Below are positions 1 through 11,188 of a stretch of DNA of 64,000 bases, piece after piece. This DNA comes from Takifugu bimaculatus (taxonomy: Eukaryota; Chordata; Actinopteri; Tetraodontiformes; Tetraodontidae), in assembly GCA_004026145.2 (NCBI GenBank), contig CP034979.1, positions 5,374,701 to 5,438,700 of the forward strand, given 5' to 3'. The notes under the pieces were generated by a model. The model made no database searches, had not been told where the DNA came from, and was given only the letters and a program-made list of their open reading frames with translations. Numbering within the stretch: the stretch's first letter is position 1; the number at the start of each line of letters is the position of its first letter. Position numbers and translations under genes: made by a program.

Positions 1-310
1 CAGGACCCATCTCTCTCTTTCCTGTGTCTCTCAAGGTGTCCTTTTCACATTCATTGTGTTTCACTTTGTATCTTCTGTGTCGCTTACTTTTCTTCTGTTT
101 GTTCTTTCATCTTTCACAACTCAGTTTTTCTTCAATAAAGAAAAAAGAAGCAAAAACATTGAGTTCCTAACATAGCAGGTGACACGTGGCACACAGAAGT
201 TGTTAAAACTGTGCCAATCTGATATGCATATTACTATAAGAGCTTAACCGGAGGTTCATTTCCTTTTTTCTTATGCTGTGGTTTCTTGGAGCTCAGGGGA
301 ATTTTATTGT

Positions 311-400
311 GCTGAGCCAATTAAACAAAGACTCTGCAGGCTGGGCTGGTAATTAGCTGGTATAATGAGGAATCCATAGAGTGCAGATCAATCAATAATG
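311..400. other. candidate conserved non-coding element
   Basis: This low-repeat patch is dense in developmental-factor-like motifs: CCAATTAAAC near 317-326, ACAAAG near 325-330, TAATTAG near 350-356 and an ATCAATCAATAATGG string near 387-401. No open frame of interest covers it. Conservation cannot be tested here, so the call rests on motif density only. Confidence 0.3.
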
Positions 401-793
401 GAACAAAAGCAGACTTGAGGTCTCATTTTTGCTGTTGCTGACAGGGACAAATATGAAGGACTCAATGAGATCAAAACACTAATGTCTAAAGTGTAAAGTG
501 AGCATAATAACACATTCGGTTAAATTGGTACTGGGAATGAAGCAGAGGCAAGGAATACTTTAGTGCGAGAGAATCCATGTTGCGCATTGTAATCAAAGAA
601 TCAGACATGTTAATCATGTGTGTTCTTAACGAGGATGTTGTGGCCACTTCCTGAGAAAATGCATGTATTTGGTCAACATCCTGTATTCTTAATATCCCTG
701 AATCTAGGACATCTGATGTGAGTAGTGAAGCTATCCTGTAGAGCGACTGTGGAAGTAGTGACACCAATCTGCTCAGCTTATATAGATTAGTCC

Positions 794-829
794 CTAAAAC
801 TGATCTATATGCCTATAGATCAGTTTTAG
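794..829. repeat. perfect 16-bp inverted repeat with 4-nt loop
   Basis: The left arm 794-809 (CTAAAACTGATCTATA) and the right arm 814-829 are exact reverse complements separated by the loop TGCC. No other repeat is attached. It could be the scar of a small transposon, a cruciform-forming site or a hairpin RNA stem. It sits in CAMKMT intron 3. Confidence 0.85.
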
Positions 830-1270
830 TGACAATGCCAACATGCCATTGATGCTCACTCACATCTTCTCATTACCCTTTCATGTGCTGTTTTTTTTTG
901 TGTTTACTGCTTGTTAAGTATGTCCAACTGGCAACCATGTATGATGTGTTCAGATGATGATAGCTGTGTTAATTTCTCATATTTGCGTCTGCATGTAATG
1001 TAATTTTTGAAGTATGTGTTAGATTTGCATGTAAACTGCTCCGTATTTGTGTTTGTGAATGTGTGTGTGTCTGTCTGGGTCCCAGGGAGTGTAATGGTCC
1101 CTGGAGGCAGGCCAGCATCCATCAGCGAGCAGCAGGCATTAGTGCACTGCCCGAGTATCGATGGACCACCGGGGCCGGACGGCGGGCTCCTCCCAGCAGT
1201 CACAGGGCAGGATATGTCTGTGTGTGCGTGCAAAGCTGTTATAGACACACTAAATGCTCCAGATACATTC

Positions 1271-1293
1271 ATATATATATATATATATATATA
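1271..1293. repeat. (AT)n microsatellite
   Basis: An uninterrupted AT dinucleotide run of about 11 units in CAMKMT intron 3. It produces spurious Ile-Tyr repeats in translated frames. Confidence 0.95.
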
Positions 1294-4200
1294 CATGTGT
1301 GTAGAGGAGTGGAGAGGGAGCTGTCTGTGGGTGTCTGTGTATGACCCCAGCCCCCGGGCTACGTGTCACATCTATGTTTGTGTTTGTGTGTGTGTGAATG
1401 CGGATGAGAGGCCGCCTGACTGTCATCGATCTCTCATGCACCAGGCCAGCACTTAACACTTGGACTATAGCAACTAATACACTCACACCCTCTATTACTG
1501 CCCCACTGGAAGCACAGCGTGCGCATGTGTGTATACATGCGTGTGCTTTTGAGTGTGTGTCCTGCTGCCAGTCTCACGCTGCTGCCGTTCAATGGCAGCA
1601 CAATAGATTACACATATAAGAGTGTAATGATATATCTCTATTAGGCATTCTCTGTCCTCACCTCTCCCCTCTCCAAGCCTGTGTACTAATGCTGCAGCAT
1701 ATTACTGCATTTATCTACTCTGCTACATTTTACTACAACCAACACCGAAAATGATTTATAGGCCTAAAAAGGAGGAGAATGTATGTTCAATAAAGATCTT
1801 AAGCAGCATCATTCTGTTGTGCTCGTTTTTCGGCACATTTTTGCATTTTCCCTGCACTGAATGTGGCATCAAATAAGGCTGATTGATAGTTTGTATAGAA
1901 CCATTCCAAAGCAACCAGCCAGGTAAAAAAAAAATGCCTAAAACACAATTGGAGCTCATGTCCTCTCTAGCTCTCTTTTGCTTTATTTTACATTCACTTG
2001 TATGTTTGACCTCATGACCTTGTTCTTTTAGTCCCTGAAGAGGCAGCAGTGAGAGAGAGGAGAGAAGGCAGGATAAGTAGATAAGAGGTGATGCAGGTCA
2101 TGGCTGTTGGGGTTTCTTGTGTGAGTTTAAGAGGGGCATTAAAGGACGGAGAGAGAAATTTGGAGAAACAGGAAGCTTAAGGCCATAGAATGTACACGGG
2201 AGCCTCTTAAGTGATATGATTGTTTTGCAAAGGAACTATGGTGGCGGGACTTGGACTCCTTACTAATAATACATCTCTGCTCAGACCTGACCCTGCTGAA
2301 GGATGCATACACCTGAATATACAGAGACAAGGACAGACACAAGCGGGGAGAGAGAAATAAAACATACACCCAGAGCAACAAAAGAGATCACTATCTTTTA
2401 AAAAAGAAAGTATGAAGCACAAAAATCTGTGCCCTTTACCAGACGGGCTAAAGTGAATGACACTCAATTGATCAGTGAAGCACTGTTGTGCGTGAGCGCG
2501 TGCACAGCGCATGTGTTTGCACAACGAAAATGGGCTTAAATGACAATCATTGATTTACTTATGCCTCTGGCCCATTTACAGCACGCCATGTGCTCTCGCA
2601 CGGGGGTACCCAGACATCACCATCCTGGTGGACAGAGGACGATGGTCTCATTGACGCCATCCATATGTCAACAGTCATACAAGACACAATTCTCCTCGGC
2701 CAAAAATGGACAAACACCGAGTGCCCAGACTCCCCGCAACGACATACTGGGAGGGGCTCTGCAAAATGCAAAGCATTTAATTGTGGTCATGTGACATCTG
2801 AAACATCTGCAATTGGTGTATTTGCACAAACAATAATTTGTTGTGTGTCTGTTGATGTTGAACAGCTGAACTCACAACCACATAATGCATCTTTAAAAGA
2901 CTTACAGCACCCCCAACTGGGGGCACTAATCTGCCAATTGAGATGGAAAAAGGCAGCGGCAAATTCACGCTGCACATGGTATAGCTTACATACATACATA
3001 TAATGAGGCTAATTTTACAATATCTATATATTTATGTTTCACTCAGGCTCTCAACACTAAAACATCCATATGTGTCATGTAGCTTATGGTGGTGGTTTAT
3101 TATATCTGAGCACACAATCCAAACAAAGGCCAGGTGGCACTCACACAAACATCCACAAAACACACACACACCATGAAAGAGGTGCAATTAGAGCATCCCA
3201 CTCCAATTAACCAGCTCTCTAAACAAATCCCTGTTAGGCCCTCCATTGTGACTGTGCTCAAAAACAGCCACTTGGGAGAGCAACATAAAAGCTTAAACTG
3301 TATTCCTCCTCCCGTGTGTGTGCATGTGTGTGCGTCTGTGTGCGTGCGTGTGTGTGTGTGTGTGTTATGACTCTAACAGTGATGGGAAGATTGTGCAATC
3401 ACTGGTGGGTGGACAGAGAGAACGACAGCAGAGAGGGAGGGAAGAAGCAACAGCAAGGGCTAAAAAAAAATAATAAAACGGGGGAGAAGATGTCACCACC
3501 AGAGCAGGAAGAGAAAATTAGAACCTGTAGAACTGACACAGAGAGCTAAAGGTCTACTGGAAAGTTGTGACCTGGCTTCTTTTTTTTTTTTTTTTTTTTA
3601 CAATTTCCGGTGCCTATTTGTGGATTTTGACAAAGTATTTAAGCATCATACCGGATGACGCATCGCTCCTTGATGGCAGAATGACTGTGACTCCAAGAAT
3701 TTGGATACTGGTGACCCTGGACAATAACAGGAGAAGGTGGACGGCATCCTTTATGCCTGTTCTGTATAGCTGATAATGAGTTGACAATACAGGGAGTCAG
3801 AAACACACAGAGGGACAGAAACAAAGGATGGGAGACAGTGTAGGGTACAGAAAATGATGTCTGTGATCCCTCCCTCACTTAACCCTTAACACACACAGAC
3901 ACACGCACGCACGCACGCACGCATGCACACATACACACACCCTTGGTGAAAGGCCCAGTGGGGCAGCGCATGAAGTTTGGAGGCGATCTGTCTTGAAATG
4001 TGGATGCACACCAATCTTCTCGTAATCTCCTTTTTCCCCAGAGAGACACGCCCATGCACTCTCATACATTAAGAACACATATATACACAAATCTGATGCA
4101 AATGTGCATAATTAAGTGAACATTTAAAAAATATTATATTTCAAGTTCTATAGCTGGTCATGTAGCAAGCCTGTAGGCCAAGCCTCATAGACTCTATGTG

Positions 4201-5317
4201 ATTTAGGGCTGGCTACCATATCTGTACTAAAACAACCATCCTTTTGTCTTTTTAATTTATTTATTTGTGTATTTAATTACAGCAGGAGTTCAATATGCTG
4301 TTTGCCAGTCTAAATAGCCATTAAACTGTAGCTGTGGTCCCTTCAGCCTGGAGCTTAGGAAGGATGCTACAGTGAGTGATTAGGGAAGTCTCTCAGGGGG
4401 CCACTTGAAAATCAGTTAACCTTCCCTTCAGAGACCCATGCTAACTCACATTAGCATTTAGCACTCTCCCATTAATGTCAACATCTTCTTTAGCATTAGC
4501 ATGACCAAGTGACAGTTGAAGGCCCCTGTGGTCGAATTCTTCAAACGCGTGCACCCATGCACACACACACACACACACACGTGAGTAAATGCTGCCACAA
4601 CTGGCAAAATTGTGGCAAACCAAAATCCTAGAAAATTGGTGAATTTACATTTTCAGATTCAGATATGGCACTTGAGAAATTCTGCCCCACCGCAGGCATG
4701 AGGGAAATACAACTAACCAAGGTTATAATCATGACTTTCCTCTGTTTTATAAGAGTTTCCTTTGTTTAAGTTCAATGCAGAAGCCGCACACTGTAATTCA
4801 TAGCTTTCATACCAGTTTTGAAATTTCATTGGAAAAACACTCAGAAATACAAATCAAGAGGATGCCATGTGACTTGCATAAAAGAACATGTTTTTTTCCT
4901 AAAAATGTCCCAGCTTTTCAAGCACTTTTAATTAATTCATCTATTTCTTTTCATCAGGAATGAAGAGGAATTCTTTGTATACATTTTACATTCCAAAGTC
5001 CACAAAAAAATAAAGAAAACTAAATGATATTGTACTGTTACCTCTTTTTTAGAGGCCACCGTAAGCTAAGCTTAGCAAGGGGGAACTGCCAGGAGGGGCT
5101 CACAGGGGTTGGGTGACTTAAATGGAGAAAAATCCAATAATTGTATCCGTCCAGAGGGAGGGAGAGCTTTTAGGGAGGGGTGCAGCCTGTTATTACTATT
5201 ACTTCTTTCTTTCTCTCTTTCATTTCATTCCCTAATTCTAGGATGAGGGAGGAACTTAAGAAAAGGAGGGGGAGAAGTGGAGACACATGGGGGCTGCAGA
5301 CTGAGCTTGCTGTTAAA

Positions 5318-5410
5318 GTATGTCCTTGTAATTAGCTGAGTATTAGCCGCAGTGACAATGCAAGAGCACTGGGTAGGGAAACACTCTTTAACGCTCTACT
5401 CATTTCCTGA
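5318..5410. other. candidate conserved non-coding element
   Basis: This unique-looking, repeat-free patch carries TAATTAG near 5329-5335, followed by TATTAGCCGC and GACAATG. It resembles an enhancer-type sequence in CAMKMT intron 3. Motif content is the only evidence. Confidence 0.25.
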
Positions 5411-6519
5411 ACTTAATCCCCACCGCTTACTGGTAATAGTGGCCATGCATCTGGACAAAGACACACGTACGCATGCATGCACCCGTGCACACACACACAG
5501 ACATGGAGCAATTTAAATAATGAACTGCTGGCTGTAATGGGAAAACACTGTGAGCAAAGCTACACCCAGCAGCACACTTTCAATCTCTATTTGTGTACGT
5601 GAGAAAAAAAACAGAGAGTGAGAGAGTGAGAGAGCAAGCACGACATCTATGTCTGGAACTACAGATTTGCATCAGCTTGTGTGCAGATACACTGTGGCGA
5701 CTGTTTACTCCTCAAGTGTCAAGAAGCTTCCAACATCCAGCAACACTTGAGGGCACAGTTACTGGAACCAACAAGGCTGTGGAAAATGCAAAAATCAATT
5801 ACTTTCAATTAAGTCAACCGGCAACTCTGTCAATGTGCCCTCAAGCCACTCAAAGTCTTTCTTGAACTACCTCCATCCCCCCATTGCCCCTGACACAGAC
5901 GCACTTCTGCATGCACACTTTAAAGCAACGTAAACATTGTAGCCTTTTTACAAATGAACTCTAATGATTTCCCATATTCAACATCAAATGAAAACTTGGC
6001 TCATTCATCACATTTATTGATTAGGCATCTGTATATTCTGTATTTTTATTGTGTTTAAAAATTACATGAGTCATAAATTCATCATCAGTAGAAAACTTTA
6101 AAATTTAAATGAGTTATGTAGCTAATTATCGTGCACGTGTCCTGGAATTACTTGTACATGTTTGCTATTGACTTGTATGTAGTGAATTTAACAGCCCTAT
6201 CACATATAATAAACCAAAATATAGGGGCGTAGAGCATTTAACAAGATTCTGATAAAGCCTGCAGCACATTTTAGTCTCACATTGATTTTTGTTCCATTAG
6301 TTAAAATCAAAGGGGTAAGAGACACCTGAGCATCGTCCAGAGCATAATAACGGAGAACCATTTCTCTACAGAGCGTGTTATAAATGTCACAGAGGGGTTC
6401 CACAAACCTTGTCAATGACACAACAGTCTGCATGTGCCCGTGTGTGTGTGCGTGTGTGTGTGTGTGTGTATGCATGTGTATACGGGTGCCAGATCCAAGT
6501 CTCGTGCTATTGTCTAACA

Positions 6520-6570
6520 AGGTCTAATTAGCACTATGGCACATTGAATTAGCATAATTATGCAAACAGG
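6520..6570. other. candidate homeobox/POU-site cluster
   Basis: A perfect CTAATTAG palindrome at 6524-6531 is followed within 25 bp by TAATTATGCAAA near 6555-6566, which fuses a homeodomain core to an octamer-like half. No coding potential is seen. Motif content is the only evidence for a regulatory role. Confidence 0.3.
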
Positions 6571-7122
6571 GTTCTGCTAAAGGCTTGGTACAAGGGGAGG
6601 CTACAGGGGGTAACTATGACTCTACAACACACACATACAAGAACACGTCTGCACAACCACCCTGTCAGTAGGAATAAAGTGCCACAAGTATGGCACATCA
6701 AACACCAATCCACTGGATATGGAAAATAAAACACATTTGTCCAAGAGTGCTGCAGGAAAAGACAAAAAAGATAGGACATCACCAAGGCATCATGTGATAG
6801 ACACGCACAGGCCCAGCTAACACCTTTAACCTTTCTGTTTTCCTTACAGTTGTTACCAGCAAGGGTGAGAGGCAAAGTCTGTTGGAGATAATAGATGGGC
6901 TGAAGGGCTAGCAGCCATTCATAAAACGGCAGTTGTAGTACAGATGGCTCCATTAGCCTTTGTGTGGAAGCTCAGCTTAACGTGGCCACGCACACAACCA
7001 CACGCATGCACACACATTCAGACACAGACACGCAATTAGCACTGCATGTTTTGGGGATTGGAATAGAAGCTGTCGTTAGAGTCAAGAACACTCAATTATT
7101 CGTCCTGCTTTTGAATATATAG

Positions 7123-7124
<2 letters not shown>

Positions 7125-7195
<71 letters not shown>
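7125..7195. repeat. (TG)n microsatellite
   Basis: A pure TG run of about 35 units in CAMKMT intron 3. Confidence 0.97.
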
Positions 7196-7197
<2 letters not shown>

Positions 7198-8060
7198 AAG
7201 TAACCTCACAGACCAACAAGTCCTCTTACCCAAAGCTCAGCAATGTCAACAAGCTCCAGCTAAACCCACTCAAAGACACATAGACATGTATACACTTCCT
7301 CTGATGCATTCTTTGTCACCCAACCCCAAGGCCCAGTATTGTGTCCTAAAATCCTGATCCTCACAGACAAGCACCCCCAGAACCCCCAACAAAGACGGCA
7401 CAAAGCTTTTTTATGATTACAAGCCCCCGCTGACATCCAAAAAACCAGTAGGGTCACAAGTTCAGAGTTCAAACAGTTCAAAGTGATCCAGATCAGATTG
7501 AAATAGGCCCAAACTTTCAATGAGCATGTTAAACAATTACAAACGTAACCGCATTTCCTCATCTTTTCAGCAGCTGCCAAAGGGGCTGCGCTGGCTTTAA
7601 ATACCTCATTAAGAGGAAAGCAATCTGTATCACATAGGAGGTGATTTTACACCAAAACCCCAACTCTTATGCAGTCAAACTGGGACAGAAAGACCGACAT
7701 AATTGACCTGTATATAATTTATACACACACAGGATTGATTAACTGTGCACAAACAGGACTTGTCCTCATGGGATTATGTGTCTTGAATTTTATGTTTTTG
7801 TAGTGCTACTGTATAACAGACACACAGATAAAGCACATCCCCTCTGATATAACAAAGCCACTCTCCATTCACTAAAGCGTCTTGATGGCAACGCCTGTCC
7901 TGATACTCTGTGCTGGAAATGAAACCATTGACTCCAGCTTACCGCCACCTTAAGAAACGACATATTGTTCACATACGTGCACAGTGGTGGCACAAATACA
8001 ATAACCCGAAGAGAGGGTCATGCTGAGAGGGGGCAGCAATTTTAAGCTGAGTCCACACAT

Positions 8061-8230
8061 TTTAGAGCCAGTGGGCTAATCCGGCAAGGCTTTTTAGCCT
8101 CCTATTCAGGAGGACAAGGACCCCCAGGATTTGGGCTTGTCCACACCTCATGGGTTAGGAATTATTGAGATGTGCAAATGATGGTGAGCCATGTGAAATT
8201 AGCACTGTGCAGATTCTGTAGATGGGCACA
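8061..8230. other. candidate conserved non-coding element
   Basis: This repeat-free block contains GGCTAATCC, an OTX/bicoid-type core at about 8075-8082, then TGTGCAAATGATGG near 8171-8184 and GAAATTAGCAC near 8195-8205. It has no open frame and no resemblance to the repeats nearby. Regulatory function is inferred from motif density only. Confidence 0.3.
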
Positions 8231-8465
8231 GCTGTGCATCAAGTACACACAAGTAGGTATGCGTTTGTGTTTTTAGAGGAGTTACTTTCTGATTCCCACT
8301 ATCAAAAATACACCCTAGAGCTCTGGCAAGGTCACCTCGGAGCCTTTCAGAACATCCTCTCAACCAATCCTAATTGATCTCACGCATTACTAGTCCCAAA
8401 CATGAGATGGAGAACAGGAGGGAGCTGGATCACTCTTTAAACATACGCATGCACGCACATGCACG

Positions 8466-8501
<36 letters not shown>

Positions 8502-9710
8502 ATCTCACACAATCCACCTCTGGCATGCCCACCCACCATCTCCCCTTCTTCCCCTTTTCTATGCTTTCATCTCCGGCTGTGCTAATCCACTGGCCGAGTC
8601 AGGAACTCAGTTACCCATCTGGCCAAGCACAACTCCAGCTGAGCGGAGATGGGGTGGGGGGGTGAAAAGAAGAAAGAAATGAGTAAGAGGGCTGGACTGT
8701 GCGAGACAGATGAGGGCGAGTGATGTCAGTTGAGATGTTGGTCTAGGGAGGGGATTTCTGCTGGTGGCAGAAGACTGTTCAGCAAACATTCATGGGCTAT
8801 TAAAACAACTATTTCAATAGAGTCGATATTTTTGGGATCAAACGTTAATGATAGGCATAGCGGATGCGATGTCCATAATCCACTCTGACATTAGAGGACT
8901 GCTGTAAAAGAATAAATGATCTTAAAATGTACCTTAAACTACAATTTATAGTCTGATCCCAGCTTCCACAAACGTGGCCCTAAACTCTGAACCTCTGACC
9001 TCAATTACTGGTACTGTGAAAGCATCTGGTTGGATAATATGTGACCTCTAACATGAGCCATCAAATGTCTGTAAGAAAGAGTTGAAAGCATGCTAAACAT
9101 TTAGGGAGTCATATATATGAATAATGTCAATAAGTGGGTCTGCAAAGTTTTACAAAATTTACAAAAACTTCATACCAGATAAATGGCTCTGACTGGCTAA
9201 TCAAAACTACACATGCACTAATTGAACCCTTTTATATTTAAAAAAAACACATAACACGAGAGCTCCACATCAATCCAGTAAAAACAATCCTCTGACCAAT
9301 AAGTAAACGCAATACAATCTGGAGAATAGAATGAAAAGGCAATCTGTTAATTAAAACCCTGTTCAGAGTAGAATTAACATGTGTCACGCGCTGTGCAAAG
9401 CATATTCTCTCTTTTTCAACCGGGTTGAAAAAACCCACACAAAATTTCACTGAGTGACAATAAAAAAAGGATAGTTTTCTGTTTGAGTGCCCCCCTTTGT
9501 CCTCCTATAACATCTAGCACCTTCTACAATTATTAGATGTGTGAATAGAGTCTGATGAGAGAACATTTGTCGAAAATTATTTTACTTGAGAATCCAGATG
9601 AGAAACATGATCTCTTTCAAACAGATCGACCAGAACATTTCTGTCAGGCTATACGACAGTAAAGTTATTTTGTCAAAATACATCATCCTCATGACAAAAT
9701 GTGTACTTAC

Positions 9711-9958
9711 AGACATTGCCAGTGTTGTCAAAACTGTTGAGCACTTCGTTGACTCGCAGAGGCCCTAGGTTATCCCTGAAAGACAGAGATTTCTATCAAA
9801 ATCCTCTAAATTTGTGTCTGCTTCATTATTTTTGCATATTTATGAGTCATCCCCCACATCATTTCATCTTAATGTATAAATTAGGTATTATTAAGTGCTG
9901 TATGCTTCCATACATGTGTGTGCAGCCCATGTTGCTCTGATGAGGGCCTCTCCGGTGG

Positions 9959-10027
<69 letters not shown>

Positions 10028-10607
10028 GTACCTGAGCAAGCAACTGCACTCTGCAGAGTAGACACTGCTGTACTCCACCCACTGGTCATCAGTAGTATCA
10101 CCAGAGTTTTGTGTCTTGGGATTTTTCCTGGTAAAAAGGTCAAATGTCGAAAACCTACGAACAGACACTTGTTTGATTTCTGGATTGTCCACCTGCTTTT
10201 GTCGCAAAACCTGTGAGAGTTGGGGAGCGTAAAGAAAAATGTTTTAATGTTAACTTCTTTACAACAGTTAAAGTCGGGGGGGGCGGGGTGAGTATATCCA
10301 CCCTGACATTAAAACTATCTGCTCTCCGAAATTACTCTCTTTGAATGAATTAAGGCTGTTAGGGACAGACTGCTCTTTAATTAAAAAACTAACATATGAC
10401 TAGTCATTGTTTCCATTAACTTGTTTTCTTCGAATATACCTGTCTGAGTAATGTCCACCTGGCCTTGGCGACCTCAGCTGTAGCACAAGTGGCATCCCTG
10501 GACATATGCGAGTTAATCTCACCGGCTTCTTCAGTCGCGTTTTTCCTCGAAGATGATGCCGGCTCGGTTTTCTCTGCAGCACCGGCAGCAGGTGAGTCTC
10601 TCTCCAT
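9711..10607 (-). CDS. CAMKMT: calmodulin-lysine N-methyltransferase, exons 1-3 (5' part of gene)
   Basis: CAMKMT trimethylates a lysine of calmodulin using S-adenosylmethionine. Only the N-terminal part is present. Coding exons on the minus strand are 10440-10607 (ATG at 10607), 10032-10210 and 9711-9775, giving about 137 residues in consistent phase. Exon 1 ends with R-W-T-L-L-R-Q, exon 2 contains V-S-V-R-R-F-S-T-F-D-L-F and exon 3 contains V-N-E-V-L-N-S-F-D-N-T-G-N-V. All three match the human protein in order. The methyltransferase core would lie in exons beyond the left edge. The first 40 residues are Ala/Glu/Ser-rich and poorly conserved, as in the family. The gene is head to head with PREPL, as in human. 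The exon 2 donor is immediately followed by a long CA repeat (in the sense strand). No frame break was found. Confidence 0.9.
9963..10027. repeat. (TG/CA)n microsatellite abutting the CAMKMT exon 2 donor
   Basis: A TG run of about 30 units on the plus strand with one CG interruption near 10023. In the CAMKMT transcript it reads (CA)n and starts within a few bases of the 5' splice site at 10031. Confidence 0.95.
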
Positions 10608-11188
10608 TTTGATTTTCTTTATGGCTAAAGTTGCTGCACCAAAGAAATGTGTTGGGTTCTTGGATTTTGCTGCTGTCGACAGCCAAGCGGTAACAATAAA
10701 CTGTTTAGTGTAATTTGCTTAACTGTAGAAAGGATCGCAAGTATGGCTTGGCATTCCATCCACTCGCAATGTAACCCTTCTACTTCCGTACACTTTGGGC
10801 TTTCGAGGCATAGCAATAGATAGTCGAGACAATCGAGCGAAACTGCGGCGTGGTTAGGTCCTGAGAATCCAGCAGCTCATATCAGAATACGATTAGTTTA
10901 GTCTGGCGCTTCGATTCACGTCATCAAGCAGTAGGCTGTGTTTACGGAACGAAGCACGTGTATTGGTTTGACTCGTCGCAGAAGTAAGAAAACGCGAGAA
11001 TTTTGGCTTTAAACTCTTTAAATCACCAATCTTTTGTCCTAATTTCAAACTAACTTCCTATTGTTAGCATTTAGAGTCGCAATGACAGTTGCCCAGCTGG
11101 TTAGGTCAGAAAACCCTTAGGTTAGAACCCTCTCTGTGACAGCATCTGTGTGATTTTTCTCATTAAATGTAGACGATAAATAATCGCA
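10608..11188. promoter_or_regulatory. bidirectional CAMKMT/PREPL promoter region
   Basis: Only 581 bp separate the CAMKMT start codon (10607, minus) from the first PREPL coding exon (11189, plus). The interval contains a CRE-like CACGTCAT at 10917-10924 and a CACGTG E-box at 10955-10960, followed directly by ATTGG (inverted CCAAT) at 10962-10966. CpG dinucleotides are enriched compared with the introns nearby. Human CAMKMT and PREPL are also head to head, which supports a shared promoter. Untranslated first exons and transcription starts cannot be placed from sequence alone. Confidence 0.65.

Larger units (their letters stand above)
1..9710 (-). other. CAMKMT: CAMKMT intron 3 (5' part), no gene seen
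   Basis: This stretch lies downstream of CAMKMT exon 3 on the minus strand, so it is read as part of intron 3. The exon 3 donor is at 9710. I looked for the next conserved CAMKMT block, which contains W-P-S-E-E, on the minus strand and did not find it, so the intron continues beyond the left edge. It holds many CA/TG and AT microsatellites, a poly-T run at 3580-3599, a perfect hairpin at 794-829 and several patches rich in TAATTA-type homeobox sites. The short open frames here are mostly translations of dinucleotide repeats. I see no transposon of clear identity. Confidence 0.7.

Noticed and set aside
1081..1240. Possible extra exon with a Pro/Gly-rich frame
   Set aside because: A GC-richer patch, but no match to CAMKMT residues and no convincing acceptor/donor pair on the minus strand.
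904..1486. Several overlapping open frames on both strands
   Set aside because: They are created by (AT)n, TG and CA repeats and show repeated Ile-Tyr, Val-Cys or His-Thr. No splice context or homology.
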